Source of the DNA: Macrothele yani
Lineage: Eukaryota; Arthropoda; Arachnida; Araneae; Macrothelidae
Assembly: GCA_039090855.1 (NCBI GenBank)
Contig: CM077022.1
Span: 76,895,964 to 76,959,963 of the forward strand
Direction of reading: 5' to 3'
DNA: 64,000 bases
A model generated the notes under the pieces. The model did not search any database. It had not been told where the DNA came from and saw only the letters and a program-made list of their open reading frames with translations. This document shows, in pieces, positions 12,188-24,770 of this stretch; position 1 is the first letter of the stretch; each line of letters opens with the position of its first letter. The translations under genes and the position numbers were made by a program.

Positions 12188-12190
<3 letters not shown>
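11330..12190. other. Low-repeat segment of the left arm with possible exon on the minus strand
   Basis: This is the least repetitive part of the arm. Between about 11505 and 11700 the minus strand is open for 65 codons with balanced base composition, and the plus strand carries an 86-codon ATG frame (11441-11701). Neither matches a family I know. On the minus strand there is a good splice-donor sequence (ACTGGGTAAGT, near 11975) and an acceptor-like TTCCTTTTAG further downstream (near 11742), so an outward spliced transcript is possible. Confidence 0.3.
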
Positions 12191-12191
<1 letters not shown>

Positions 12192-12237
<46 letters not shown>

Positions 12238-12248
12238 TTTTTTTTTTT
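12192..12248. repeat. A(n)T(n) palindrome
   Basis: A run of about 42 A is followed directly by about 15 T, flanked by TTAATTCTT and ACAGGAACATT. It belongs to a family of 14 such sites in the window. Confidence 0.85.
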
Positions 12249-12843
12249 ACAGGAACATTAAACTTGAAATTTAATTTATCAAGTTAATAATATAATAATG
12301 ATTAAAATGAAACAAACGCATGTCGCATATCTAGTTCCACATGGATATAAAATATAATTCAAGTTATGTAATCATGTTATCTTAGAATAAAATAAACAAG
12401 TTACGTCACAAGAATCTTACATCCTTTAAAATAAAAACACTATCCACATGGATATAAAATGTAGTTCAAGTTATGTAATCATGTTATCTTAGAATAAAAT
12501 AAACAAGTTACGTCACAAGAATCTTATATCCTTTAAAATAAAAACACTATCCACATGGATATAAAATATAGTTCAAGTTATGTAATCACCATATCGTTTA
12601 AAATAAAAACAAACACATATTTCATATATCGTAAAATTTATGTCACGTTACCTATCCAACATATCGTTATTCCCAAAATGTGTCATCGGTGTTCAAAAAT
12701 GATAAACAATCACCTGGTAAAGCTAAAAAATATGAAACGTAATACTTACCCAATCTTAAGAAACGAATCAAATGATACAGGCCAACCAATAGTTTTCACC
12801 AGTCTGAACGATATTACCTTTCCCCGATCTCCTAATATTTATT

Positions 12844-12847
<4 letters not shown>
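12249..12847. repeat. Duplicated segment with about 115-bp repeats
   Basis: Units contain CCACATGGATATAAAATATA, GTTATGTAATCATG, AAACAAGTTACGTCACAAGA and CTTTAAAATAAAAACACTAT. The 5' part recurs at 12901-13130 after the next A/T palindrome. An ORF at 12555-12926 runs into the poly-A tract and is not convincing. A minus-strand splice-donor-like sequence (TTGGGTAAGT) lies near 12745. Confidence 0.6.
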
Positions 12848-12889
<42 letters not shown>

Positions 12890-12900
12890 TTTTTTTTTTT
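12848..12900. repeat. A(n)T(n) palindrome
   Basis: About 38 A then 15 T, with the same left flank (CTCCTAATATTTA) and right flank (ACAGGAACATTAAAC) as the site at 12192, showing that the palindrome was duplicated together with its surroundings. Confidence 0.85.
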
Positions 12901-13124
12901 ACAGGAACATTAAACTTGAAATTTAATTTATCAAGTTAATAATATAATAATGATTAAAATGAAACAAACGCATGTCGCATATCTAGTTCCAAATGGATAT
13001 AAAATATAATTCAAGTTATGTAATCATGTTATCTTAGAATAAAATAAACAAGTTACGTCACAAGAATCTTACATCCTTTAAAATAAAAACACTATCCTAA
13101 TGGATATAAAATGTAGTTCAAGTT

Positions 13125-13400
13125 ATGTACACAATATGTAACAGATTTTGTGGTGAAGGCAACTCTTCTGACAAGGATTATACACAATATGTAACAGATT
13201 TTGTGATGACTCTTCTGACAAGGATTATACACAATATGTAACAGATTTTGTGGTGACTCTTCTGACAAGGATTATGCACAATATGTAACAGATTTTGTGG
13301 TGACTCTTCTGACAAGGATTATACACAATATGTAACAGATTTTGTGGTGACTCTTCTGACAAGGATTATACACAATATGTAACAAATTTTTATGGCCTCC
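13125..13400 (+). repeat. Tandem array upstream of promoter block 2 (left arm)
   Basis: About 5 units of 47-57 bp of the same family as 9940-10585 (CTTCTGACAAGGATTATACA, ATATGTAACAGATTTTGTGG). It ends in the same GGCCTCCAATGGATAA sequence that precedes promoter block 1. Confidence 0.75.
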
Positions 13401-13414
13401 AATGGATAATTTTT

Positions 13415-13640
13415 TTTTCATTCCGGAAATGACGTCATGATTTTTTTATTCCGGAAATGACGTCATTTTTTAAGACGCTCTGATTGGTTGTCGTGTTTAG
13501 AATGCAGTGATTTGATTGGTTGTTTATTTACACAGCTGTGATTTGATTGGCTATCCATTTAGTAATGTAGTGGTTGGATTGGTTCCTGTAGTGGACGAGC
13601 TCAATTTTTTTTTTCGGGTGGCTATATAAGTAAGTTATTT
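13415..13640 (+). promoter_or_regulatory. Promoter block 2, left arm: ETS/CRE, CCAAT and TATA-like sites
   Basis: Near-exact copy of promoter block 1 with two rather than three CCGGAAATGACGTCA composites (13422, 13451). The four GATTGG boxes and the TATA box (13622-13630) are retained. It faces inward like block 1. Confidence 0.7.
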
Positions 13641-13744
13641 TTCTGGGGTTGGGCGGGCGGGTAACAGTATGATATAATAATTCAGAGACTACAGACGTAC
13701 TTACAATGCTCCTAATTATTATTAATAAATAATATGTAATAATT

Positions 13745-13765
13745 TAATATTACTACTACTACTAC

Positions 13766-13813
<48 letters not shown>

Positions 13814-14095
13814 AATACTACTAATAATAAAATACTAATTTTGTAGAAATAAGTACTTTGACATTGGATAAGATTGTAATAATTAGGAATAAGAACAAAA
13901 AATACTAGTATTGTAGAAATAAGTACTTTGACATTGGATAAGATTGTAATAATTAGGAATAAGAACAAAAAATACTAGTATTGTAGAAATAAGTACTTTG
14001 ACATTGGATAAGATTGTAATAATTAGGAATAAGAATTAAAAAAATAAGAACAAAAAAATATTAGTATTGTAGAAATAAGTACTTTGACATTGTAA
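13745..14095. repeat. Trinucleotide run and 62-bp repeats after promoter block 2
   Basis: Second copy of the microsatellite plus four 62-bp units described at 10965-11310. The whole promoter-to-repeat module of about 0.75 kb is thus duplicated in the arm. Confidence 0.7.
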
Positions 14096-14129
14096 GAGTT
14101 AAAAAAAACAACTAATTAGAGAACATGGA

Positions 14130-14270
14130 AATGTAGACTTTAGTATGTAGACTTTTATAAATTATAATATGAAAATACAAAAGCTTTTCCTACAGCCTGC
14201 GCTTCGCTTGGCCTCCGGAACGCTTTTGTATTTTCATATTCTAATTTATAAAAGTTTCTATCTTTCCTAA
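14130..14270. repeat. Long hairpin with GC-rich loop (left arm, outer copy)
   Basis: The stem pairs TATGAAAATACAAAAGC with GCTTTTGTATTTTCATA, extended by imperfect pairing of ACTTTTATAAATTA with TAATTTATAAAAGT. The GC-rich loop contains CTGCGCTTCGCTTGGCCTCC. A copy in reverse orientation lies at 17363-17485. At one stem position the other copy has G in place of A, and the pairing partner changes too, so the stem is maintained. Confidence 0.75.
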
Positions 14271-14870
14271 CAATAAAAAATAATAATTAAGAGACGTTAT
14301 TTCTTAATTACAATAATAAAAAAATTCCGTTGGTTCTCATTTAGATCTTTCAAAAGACTGACGAAATAATGTTTTTATGAATATCGGTATGGCATCGGTC
14401 TGTGTATATCGTCATCAAATAACGAATGCATCTTGTTGATGCTGATCAAATTAATAAAGTAACAGACATCGCAATGGATATACTAATACATTACACAAAT
14501 ACACTAATACATTACACAAATATATACACACACACACACAACAATTAAATAAACATAAAGGTAAGTGGGGAGGTAAGTTTTGTTTTTAATTTACTGTAAT
14601 TTCCGTATCTTAGGTAGGAAGAAATATTAGAATGATCCAATAGTTTCTAATTATTGAATAATATCAGGTAGTGTGTTCTCCATTGACGTTATGTTGTATA
14701 CATAATTGACTGTAGAAGAATTATGTTCGTATGTCTGTAACAAGATAACTCTTGTTATGGGGGCTCTGCCAAAGTACATAAAATCTCCCTCCAATTGATC
14801 ATTATTAATCCACTGTTATACAAAAGTCCCCAAGTTTCTTCTAGAATAGTGTGTGTCACGCAATGGCATA
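14271..14870. other. Segment without recognised gene
   Basis: AT-rich, mostly single-copy within the arm, with a short CA microsatellite near 14525. No coding frame or RNA gene is recognised. Confidence 0.35.
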
Positions 14871-14884
14871 ATATGATGTAGTTA

Positions 14885-15125
14885 TAATGTTCTTGACTGC
14901 CCCATTAGAACTGCAGAATTATAATACTTCCCCTGATTTCATGTTCTTGACTGCCCCCCATTAGAACTGCAGAATTATAATACTTCCCCTGATTTCATGT
15001 TCTTGACTGCCCCCCATTAGAACTGCAGAATTATAATACTTCCCCTGATTTCATGTTCTTGACTGCCCCCCATTAGAACTGCAGAATTATAATACTTCCC
15101 CTGATTTCATGTTCTTGACTGCAAT
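14885..15125. repeat. 57-bp tandem repeat, about 4 copies
   Basis: The unit includes TGTTCTTGACTGCCCCCCAT, TAGAACTGCAGAATTATAAT and ACTTCCCCTGATTTCA. Copies are nearly identical, indicating recent expansion or homogenisation. Confidence 0.8.
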
Positions 15126-15480
15126 GTTTGTTGGGATTCTTCTCCCAATTATAGTACAATCTACTACTTAAAATGACCTCTATAGAATCTTATCTTACTC
15201 ACCCCCCTTTTTTAATTGTTTTATTGGGTACCAAATCAAAGACCTTTCTCATAATCAATAAAAGTCATGTATGGAAGCCTCACCCACTCTTTCATCTATA
15301 ATCTGTATAGAAGACCTCATCTTTTTTTTGAATACCCCCTCCATTTCAATAATATTCCCCATCCATTTCAACCACTGTAGACCAATGTCTATAACATACA
15401 CACACACTAAATACAAGATACTTTTCACTTATACCTTTTCTTGGCCTCCAATAATGAAGCTATTTTTAATCTCACAAGAT
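15126..15480. other. Spacer before the large CAGCTG array
   Basis: An open frame starts at 15271 and runs into the tandem array; its mirror copy in the right arm is also open. The frame is carried by repeat units without stops, and I see no domain, so I do not call a gene. Confidence 0.3.
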
Positions 15481-17300
15481 ACTTTTTGTACTCTTCCAAC
15501 AGATGATGATATGAGCAGCTGTAATAAAGTTTTCTCATCTCAACATTCAGTTCAAGTTATCTCACTCACAAGATACTTTTTGTACTCCTCCTTAAAAGAT
15601 AATGAAATGAACAGCTGTAATAAAGTTTTCTCATCTCAACATTCAGTTCAAGTTATCTCACACACAAGACTTTTTATACTTTATAGCTCCTCCTTAAAAG
15701 ATAATGAAATGAACAGCTGTAATAAAGTTTTCTCATCTCAACATTCAGTTCAAGTTATCTCATACACAAGACTTTTTGTACTTTATAGCTCCTCCTTCAC
15801 AGATAATGATATGAAAAGCTGTAATAAAGTTTTCTCATCTCAACATTCAGTTTAGGTTATCTCATACACAAGACTTTTTATACTTTATAGCCTCCCTTTT
15901 TAAAAATAATGATATGAACAGCTGTAATAAAGTTTTCTCATCTCAATATTCAGTTTAGGTTATCTCATACACAAGACTTTTTATACTTTATAGCCTCCCT
16001 TTTTAAAAATTATCATCAGGAGTAAGAGTCACATGATATGAACAGCTGTAATAAAGTTTTCTCATCTCAATATTCAGTTTAGGTTATCTCATACACAAGA
16101 CTTTTTATACTTTATAGCCCCCCTTCACAGATAATGAAATGAGCAGCTGTATTAAAGTTTTCTCATCTCAACCAACATTCAGTTTAAGTTATCTCATACA
16201 CAAGACTTTTTGTACTTTATAGCCCCCCTCCTTTAAAAGATAATGAAATGAGCAGCTGTATTAAAGTTTTCTCATCTCAACCAACATTCAGTTCAAGTTA
16301 TCTCACACACAAGACTTTGTAAGCCCCCTCCTTTAAAAGATAATGACATGAACAGCTGTATTAAAGTTTTCTCATCTCAAATATTCAGTTCAAGTTATCT
16401 CACACACAAGACTTTGTAAGCCCCCTCCTTTAAAAGATAATAACATGAACAGCTGTATTAAAGTTTTCTCATCTCAAATATTCAGTTCAAGTTATCTCAC
16501 ACACAAGACTTTGTAAGCCCCCTCCTTTAAAAGATAATAACATGAACAGCTGTATTAAAGTTTTCTCATCTCAATATTCAGTTCAAGTTATCTCACACAC
16601 AAGACTTTGTAAGCCCCCTCCTTTAAAAGATAATGACATGAACAGCTGTATTAAAGTTTTCTCATCTCAATATTCAGTTCAAGTTATCTCATACCAACAC
16701 ACACACAAGACTTTTTGTATTTTATAGCCCCCTCCTTTAAAAGATAATGACATGAGCAGCTGTAATAAAGTTTTCTCATCTCAACACACACAAGACTTTT
16801 TGTATTTTATAGCCCCCTCCTTTAAAAGATAATGACATGAGCAGCTGTAATAAAGTTTTCTCATCTCAACACACACACACAAGACTTTTTGTATTTTATA
16901 GTCCCTAACAGATAATGACATGAGCAGATGTAATAAAGTTTTCTCATCTCAACACACACACACAAGACTTTTTGTATTTTATAGTCCCCAACAGATAATG
17001 ACATGAGCAGCTGTAATAAAGTTTTCTCATCTCAACACACACACAAGACTTTTTGTATTTTATAGTCCCCCCCAACAGATAATGACATGAGCAGCTGTAA
17101 TAAAGTTTTCTCATCTCAACACACACACAAGACTTTTTGTATTTTATAGTCCCCAACAGATAATGACATGAGCAGCTGTAATAAAGTTTTCTCATCTCAA
17201 CACACACAAGACTTTTTGTATTTTATAGTCCCCCCCCCAACAGATAATGATATGAGCAGCTGTAATCAAGTTTTCTCATACCAACACACACGTCCTTTCA
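15481..17300. repeat. Large tandem array, about 21 units of 65-110 bp, each with CAGCTG
   Basis: Each unit contains GAACAGCTGTAATAAAGTTT or a close variant, TCTCATCTCAACATTCAG or a shortened CA-rich form, and a CAAGACTTTTTGTA segment before TTTATAGCCCCC. Every unit therefore carries an E-box (CAGCTG) and most carry an AATAAAG. Unit length drifts from the 5' to the 3' side and the CA-dinucleotide part expands towards 17 kb. The ORFs across it are by-products of the repeat. Confidence 0.85.
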
Positions 17301-17362
17301 TCTATTATCTTTTAAGTTACAACTTTACAAATATTATACATAACATATCAAATATAAACCAT

Positions 17363-17485
17363 TAGATAGAAACTTTTATAAATTAGAATATGAAAATGCA
17401 AAAGCGTTCCGGAGGCCAAGCGAAGCGCGGCCGTAGGAAAAGCTTTTGCATTTTCATATTATATGTAATTTATAAAAGTCTACAT
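17363..17485. repeat. Long hairpin with GC-rich loop (left arm, inner copy, inverted)
   Basis: Reverse-orientation copy of 14130-14270. The stem pairs ATATGAAAATGCAAAAGC with GCTTTTGCATTTTCATAT. The loop includes CCGGAGGCCAAGCGAAGCGC. The two hairpins bound a 3.1-kb block containing the CAGCTG array. Confidence 0.75.
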
Positions 17486-17499
17486 ACTAAGGTCTACAT

Positions 17500-18850
17500 T
17501 CCATTGAACTTTTTTTATTTAAATTTAAAAATGTGATGAATATGATTTAGTTAAAAATTTGGGTTGATTTCATTCGTAATCACAGTACAACAAACACTTT
17601 TATCATAAAAAATTCAAATTATCTTTAAAACAGCTGGTTTGTTACATTTAGCAATATTTAATAATGATCATAAAGTCAGTTTTAGTCTCACAAATAGTTT
17701 AAATTTAAAAAAGTAAGTGAATATTGTCAAATTTCATATAACGGCAAGGAAGATTAGATTTCCGAGAAACCATTTTGATAACAAATAGGAAGATAATGAT
17801 ACTTATACTGACTTTTGGGAACGGTTATTGTATACTGACACTAATAACAGACTGTTAAGTGATTTTAAACTTCAGTTCTATGCTTAAATTAAAAATGTAA
17901 CTGAAAATTTGGGTTGATTTCATTTGTAACGCCACGATACGGGGGTGAGGAATCAAATTATCTTAAAAACAGCTGGTTTGTTACATTTAGCAATATTTAA
18001 TAATGATCATAAAGTCAGTTAATGATCATAAAGTCAGTTTTAGTCTCACAAATAGTTTAAATTTAAAAAAATAGGTGAATATTGTCAAATTTCATATAAC
18101 GGCAAGGAAAGATTAGATTTCCGAGAAAACCATTTTTTCACAAATAGTAAAATAATGATACTTATACTGACTTTTGGGAACGGTTATTGTATACTGACAC
18201 TAATAACAGACTGTTAAGTGATTTTAAACTTCAATTCTATGCTTAAATTAAAAATGTAACTGAAAATTTGGGTTGATTTCATTTGTAACGCCACGATACG
18301 GGGGTGGGGAATCAAATTATCTTAAAAACAGATGGTTTGTTTGATTTAGCAATATTTAATAATGATCATAATGTCAGTTTTAGTCTCACAAATAGTTTAA
18401 ATTTAAAAAAATAGGTGAATATTGTCAAATTTCATATAACGGCAAGGAAAGATTAGATTTCCGAGAAAACCATTTTTTCACAAATAGTAAAATAATGATA
18501 CTTATACTGACTTTTGGGAACGGTTATTGTATACTGACACTAATAACAGACTGTTAAGTGATTTAAAACTTCAGTTCTATGCTTAAATTAAAAATGTAAC
18601 TGAAAATTTGGGTTGATTTCATTTGTAAAAGATCACACATTAGGATAGGGGAATTATCTTAAAACAGCTGGTTTGTTACATTTAGCAATCTTTAATAATG
18701 ATCATAAAGTCAGTTTTAATCTCACAAATAGTTTAAATAAAAAAAATATATAGGTGAATATTGTCAAATTTCATATAACGGCAAGGAAGATTCCGAGAAA
18801 ACCATTTTGATAACTTAAGTTAAAAATGTAACTGAAAATTTGGGTTGATA
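17500..18850. repeat. Long tandem repeat, about 340-360 bp unit, about 4 copies
   Basis: Landmarks in each unit are GTAACTGAAAATTTGGGTTG, AACAGCTGGTTTGTTACATT, TTTCATATAACGGCAAGG and GACTTTTGGGAACGGTTATT. The first and last copies are partial. No coding frame is maintained. Confidence 0.8.
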
Positions 18851-19573
18851 TGAGCAGTTGTATTTTGATATGAGCAGTTGTATTAAAGTTTTCTCATCTC
18901 AATATTCAGTTTAAGTTATCTCATGCCAACACACAATACTTTTTGACCTTATAGGCCCCCCTCTCCTTCACAGATGCCCAAACAATATAATGAAGACTAT
19001 TAAGTGATTTTTAAACACTATATTCTGTGTTTAAATTAAACAAAAATAGTTCAAAATTGATTGATTTCACTTGTAATCATATTTTTTAAAAACACACGGA
19101 GGCTTTAGAAGCTGAATTGCCCCCCTTTTTTTCTTTTTCTTCTTTAATCTCATAAAAACGTTTTAAAGTTAAATAGAGTAAAGAAATTACGATTTGCAGA
19201 GGGAATAACATTTAGCCTGAATAGAATCTGACAAAGTGAATACAGAGGGATTATTTATAATATATTATTGTTAAAAGCATTTTTTGAGAATTAACAAAAG
19301 CGGATAACAGTTGTAGAAATGAATACTGGCCGGAAAAAAATTCGTTATCTTAATGCAATTTTTTTTTTTTTTTTTTAAAAAAAAGGATAAGATTCTCAAT
19401 AATAAAGTCTTGTCTCAACGTCTGACTTTATCAAAAAAAAAAAAAATTTACTTACAATTTATTCTGAAACGATACCTTCAGGAAGATGCGTGCGATGCCG
19501 TCAACAAACACTTTTTTCCGTCCAACTTGATTCCTATCCTTTCTCAAGCGTCAATGTCGCTGTACTTTATGTT
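18851..19573. other. Inner end of the left arm, no gene recognised
   Basis: It contains one isolated unit of the CAGCTG-type array family near 18858-18985 with a GAGCAGTTG variant, a pyrimidine-rich stretch near 19125-19145 and a T/A run at 19359-19383. ORF 19353-19601 crosses from the arm into the spacer and its mirror differs at the end, so it is not conserved as a gene. Confidence 0.35.
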
Positions 19574-20663
19574 ACTTAGAGTCGTGATTCTGCTTTTATA
19601 GTCAAGATAATGTTATTCATAAAGGCAATTCCCTTTCTATTCTAATTCTCAGAAACTTGTAAAACTCTGTAATCACGGTCTTGTGTGTCGACAGTTGCGA
19701 TGCGAAAAATAAAATGTTATGGTGTAACTGGTTTTCCCCCGATTTGGAAATAAACTAAAGCATTTTGAGAACGTTTACCGTTGCGTAAAGGCAATTCCCT
19801 TCCTATTCTAATTCTCAGAAACTTGAAATAAAAAATGTTATGTGTAACTGGTTTTCCCCCGATTTGGAAATAAACTAAAGCATTTTGAGATCGTTGCATA
19901 AAGAAATTCCCTTCCTATTCTAATTCTCAGAAACTTGAAATAAAAAATGTTATGGTGTAACTGGTTTTCCCCCGATTTGGAAATAAACTAAAGCATTTTG
20001 AGATCATTGCATAAATGAAATTCCCTTCCTATTCTAATTCTCAGAAACTTGAAATAAAAAATGTTATGGTGTAACTGGTTTCCCCCCCGATTTGGAAATA
20101 AACTAAAGCATTTTGAGATCGTTGCATAAATGAAATTCCCTTCCTATTCTAATTCTCAGAAACTTGAAATAAAAAATGTTATGGTGTAACTGGTTTTCCC
20201 CCGATTTGGAAATAAACTAAAGCATTTTGAGATCATTGCATAAATGAAATTCCCTTCCTATTCTAATTCTCAGAAACTTGAAATAAAAAATGTTATGGTG
20301 TAACTGGTTTTCCCCCGATTTGGAAATAAACTAAAGCATTTTGAGATCATTGCATAAATGAAATTCCCTTCCTATTCTAATTCTCAGAAACTTGAAATAA
20401 CTCGGTAATCTTGTGTGTCGGAAGCTGCCATGCGTAATGTGTTATGGTGTAACTGGTTTTCCCCCGATTTGGAAATAAACTAAAGCATTTTGAGAATGTT
20501 TATTATCGCGTAATCGTTCTTTCACGGAAAGACACACAGCAAAAAGAACTTGAATCTTTGACCGTATTCTAAGAATTATGTGTTTTTTCAGTAAAATATA
20601 AATGTATAAATATGAAAGTTTTCAGCACTAACTACTTCAGTTTTGCCTGATATCTCTTACGGA
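19574..20663. repeat. Spacer of the giant inverted repeat: about 113-bp tandem array
   Basis: This 1.09-kb segment is single-copy in the window and separates the two arms. It consists mostly of 7-8 units with CCCTTCCTATTCTAATTCTC, AAATGTTATGGTGTAACTGG, TTTTCCCCCGATTTGGAAAT and AACTAAAGCATTTTGAGA. No gene is present. Because the array is directional, the spacer fixes one orientation of an otherwise symmetric structure. Confidence 0.85.
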
Positions 20664-21399
20664 AACATAAAGTACAGCGACATTGACGCTTGAGAAAGGA
20701 TAGGAATCAAGTTGGACGGAAAAAAAGTGTTTGTTGACGGCATCGCACGCATCTTCCTGAAGGTATCGTTTCAGAATAAATTGTAAGTAAATTTTTTTTT
20801 TTTTTGATAAAGTCAGACGTTGAGACAAGACTTTATTATTGAGAATCTTATCCTTTTTTTTAAAAAAAAAAAAAATTGCATTAAGATAACGAATTTTTTT
20901 CCGGCCAGTATTCATTTCTACAACTGTTATCCGCTTTTGTTAATTCTCAAAAAATGCTTTTAACAATAATATATTATAAATAATCCCTCTGTATTCACTT
21001 TGTCAGATTCTATTCAGGCTAAATGTTATTCCCTCTGCAAATCGTAATTTCTTTACTCTATTTAACTTTAAAACGTTTTTATGAGATTAAAGAAGAAAAA
21101 GAAAAAAGGGGGCAATTCAGCTTCTAAAGCCTCCGTGTGTTTTTAAAAAATATGATTACAAGTGAAATCAATCAATTTTGAACTATTTTTGTTTAATTTA
21201 AACACAGAATATAGTGTTTAAAAATCACTTAATAGTCTTCATTATATTGTTTGGGCATCTGTGAAGGAGAGGGGGCCTATAAGGTCAAAAAGTATTGTGT
21301 GTTGGCATGAGATAACTTAAACTGAATATTGAGATGAGAAAACTTTAATACAACTGCTCATATCAAAATACAACTGCTCATATCAACCCAAATTTTCAG

Positions 21400-22740
21400 T
21401 TACATTTTTAACTTAAGTTATCAAAATGGTTTTCTCGGAATCTTCCTTGCCGTTATATGAAATTTGACAATATTCACCTATATATTTTTTTTATTTAAAC
21501 TATTTGTGAGATTAAAACTGACTTTATGATCATTATTAAAGATTGCTAAATGTAACAAACCAGCTGTTTTAAGATAATTCCCCTATCCTAATGTGTGATC
21601 TTTTACAAATGAAATCAACCCAAATTTTCAGTTACATTTTTAATTTAAGCATAGAACTGAAGTTTTAAATCACTTAACAGTCTGTTATTAGTGTCAGTAT
21701 ACAATAACCGTTCCCAAAAGTCAGTATAAGTATCATTATTTTACTATTTGTGAAAAAATGGTTTTCTCGGAAATCTAATCTTTCCTTGCCGTTATATGAA
21801 ATTTGACAATATTCACCTATTTTTTTAAATTTAAACTATTTGTGAGACTAAAACTGACATTATGATCATTATTAAATATTGCTAAATGTAACAAACCATC
21901 TGTTTTTAAGATAATTTGATTCCCCACCCCCGTATCGTGGCGTTACAAATGAAATCAACCCAAATTTTCAGTTACATTTTTAATTTAAGCATAGAATTGA
22001 AGTTTAAAATCACTTAACAGTCTGTTATTAGTGTCAGTATACAATAACCGTTCCCAAAAGTCAGTATAAGTATCATTATTTTACTATTTGTGAAAAAATG
22101 GTTTTCTCGGAAATCTAATCTTTCCTTGCCGTTATATGAAATTTGACAATATTCACCTATTTTTTTAAATTTAAACTATTTGTGAGACTAAAACTGACTT
22201 TATGATCATTAACTGACTTTATGATCATTATTAAATATTGCTAAATGTAACAAACCAGCTGTTTTTAAGATAATTTGATTCCTCACCCCCGTATCGTGGC
22301 GTTACAAATGAAATCAACCCAAATTTTCAGTTACATTTTTAATTTAAGCATAGAACTGAAGTTTAAAATCACTTAACAGTCTGTTATTAGTGTCAGTATA
22401 CAATAACCGTTCCCAAAAGTCAGTATAAGTATCATTATCTTCCTATTTGTTATCAAAATGGTTTCTCGGAAATCTAATCTTCCTTGCCGTTATATGAAAT
22501 TTGACAATATTCACTTACTTTTTTAAATTTAAACTATTTGTGAGACTAAAACTGACTTTATGATCATTATTAAATATTGCTAAATGTAACAAACCAGCTG
22601 TTTTAAAGATAATTTGAATTTTTTATGATAAAAGTGTTTGTTGTACTGTGATTACGAATGAAATCAACCCAAATTTTTAACTAAATCATATTCATCACAT
22701 TTTTAAATTTAAATAAAAAAAGTTCAATGGAATGTAGACC
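21400..22740. repeat. Mirror of the 340-360 bp array (right arm)
   Basis: Same units as 17500-18850 in reverse orientation, with single-base differences such as a CAGCTG changed to CATCTG in one unit. Confidence 0.8.
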
Positions 22741-22754
22741 TTAGTATGTAGACT

Positions 22755-22870
22755 TTTATAAATTACATATAATATGAAAATGCAAAAGCTTTTCCTACGG
22801 CCGCGCTTCGCTTGGCCTCCGGAACGCTTTTGCATTTTCATATTCTAATTTATAAAAGTTTCTATCTAAT
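22755..22870. repeat. Long hairpin (right arm, inner copy)
   Basis: Mirror of 17363-17485, with the same GCAAAAGC/GCTTTTGC stem variant. Confidence 0.75.
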
Positions 22871-22939
22871 GGTTTATATTTGATATGTTATGTATAATAT
22901 TTGTAAAGTTGTAACTTAAAAGATAATAGATGAAAGGAC

Positions 22940-24770
22940 GTGTGTGTTGGTATGAGAAAACTTGATTACAGCTGCTCATATCATTATCTGTTGGGGGGAC
23001 TATAAAATACAAAAAGTCTTGTGTGTGTTGAGATGAGAAAACTTTATTACAGCTGCTCATGTCATTATCTGTTGGGGGGGACTATAAAATACAAAAAGTC
23101 TTGTGTGTGTGTTGAGATGAGAAAACTTTATTACAGCTGCTCATGTCATTATCTGTTGGGGACTATAAAATACAAAAAGTCTTGTGTGTGTGTTGAGATG
23201 AGAAAACTTTATTACAGCTGCTCATGTCATTATCTGTTGGGGACTATAAAATACAAAAAGTCTTGTGTGTGTGTGTTGAGATGAGAAAACTTTATTACAG
23301 CTGCTCATGTCATTATCTTTTAAAGGAGGGGACTATAAAATACAAAAAGTCTTGTGTGTGTTGAGATGAGAAAACTTTATTACAGCTGCTCATGTCATTA
23401 TCTTTTAAAGGAGGGGGCTATAAAATACAAAAAGTCTTGTGTGTGTGTTGGTATGAGATAACTTGAACTGAATATTGAGATGAGAAAACTTTAATACAGC
23501 TGTTCATGTCATTATCTTTTAAAGGAGGGGCTTACAAAGTCTTGTGTGTGAGATAACTTGAACTGAATATTGAGATGAGAAAACTTTAATACAGCTGTTC
23601 ATGTTATTATCTTTTAAAGGAGGGGGCTTACAAAGTCTTGTGTGTGAGATAACTTGAACTGAATATTTGAGATGAGAAAACTTTAATACAGCTGTTCATG
23701 TTATTATCTTTTAAAGGAGGGGCTTACAAAGTCTTGTGTGTGAGATAACTTGAACTGAATATTTGAGATGAGAAAACTTTAATACAGCTGTTCATGTCAT
23801 TATCTTTTAAAGGAGGGGCTTACAAAGTCTTGTGTGTGAGAGATAACTTGAACTGAATATTTGAGATGAGAAAACTTTAATACAGCTGTTCATGTCATTA
23901 TCTTTTAAAGGAGGGGGCTATAAATTACAAAGTCTTGTGTATGAGATAACTTAAACTGAATGTTGGTTGAGATGAGAAAACTTTAATACAGCTGCTCATT
24001 TCATTATCTGTGAAGGGGGGCTATAAAGTATAAAAAGTCTTGTGTATGAGATAACCTAAACTGAATGTTGGTTGAGATGAGAAAACTTTAATACAGCTGC
24101 TATCATGTTCATTATCTGTGAAGGGGGGGGGCTATAAAGTATAAAAAGTCTTGTGTATGAGATAACCTAAACTGAATATTGAGATGAGAAAACTTTATTA
24201 CAGCTGTTCATATCATTGACTCTTACTCTGATGAAATTTTTAAAAAGGAGGCTATAAAGTATAAAAAGTCTTGTGTATGAGATAACCTAAACTGAATATT
24301 GAGATGAGAAAACTTTATTACAGCTGTTCATATCATTATTTTTAAAAAGGGAGGCTATAAAGTATAAAAAGTCTTGTGTATGAGATAACCTAAACTGAAT
24401 GTTGAGATGAGAAAACTTTATTACAGCTTTTCATATCATTATCTGTGAAGGAGGAGCTATAAAGTACAAAAAGTCTTGTGTATGAGATAACTTGAACTGA
24501 ATGTTGAGATGAGAAAACTTTATTACAGCTGTTCATTTCATTATCTTTTAAGGAGGAGCTATAAAGTATAAAAAGTCTTGTGTGTGAGATAACTTGAACT
24601 GAATGTTGAGATGAGAAAACTTTATTACAGCTGTTCATATCATTATCTGTTAAGGAAGAGTACAAAAAGTATCTTGTGAGTGAGATAACTTGAACTGAAT
24701 GTTGAGATGAGAAAACTTTATTACAGCTGCTCATATCATCATCTGTTGGAAGAGTACAAAAAGTATCTTG
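22940..24770. repeat. Mirror of the large CAGCTG array (right arm)
   Basis: Same array as 15481-17300 in reverse orientation. The number of C or G residues and of CA dinucleotides differs between arms (for example near 23325 and 24225), so the arms are not perfectly homogenised or were read with indel errors. Confidence 0.8.

Larger units (their letters stand above)
9811..19573 (+). repeat. Left arm of a giant inverted repeat (about 9.8 kb)
   Basis: The sequence from ACAGTCTCTCC at 9811 to TACTTTATGTT at 19573 is the near-perfect reverse complement of 20664-30472. Differences seen are mainly short indels in homopolymers and in tandem-array units. Outside both outer ends, and inside the spacer, similarity stops abruptly. 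The arm is almost entirely non-coding: nested tandem arrays, two promoter-like blocks, two A/T palindromes and two long hairpins. A repeat of this size around a short unique segment recalls inverted repeats flanking a short unique region in some large DNA viruses. A palindromic assembly artefact is the main alternative. Confidence 0.9.

Noticed and set aside
12555..12926. A 123-codon ORF ending in a Lys/Phe run
   Set aside because: It reads into the A(n)T(n) palindrome. The mirror copy in the right arm ends before it, and the upstream part is array sequence.
15271..15855. A 194-codon frame at the start of the CAGCTG array and its mirror at 24390-24977
   Set aside because: Two thirds of it is the tandem repeat and the rest has no domain or promoter. 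Conservation in the mirror arm follows from the inverted repeat and is not evidence of selection.
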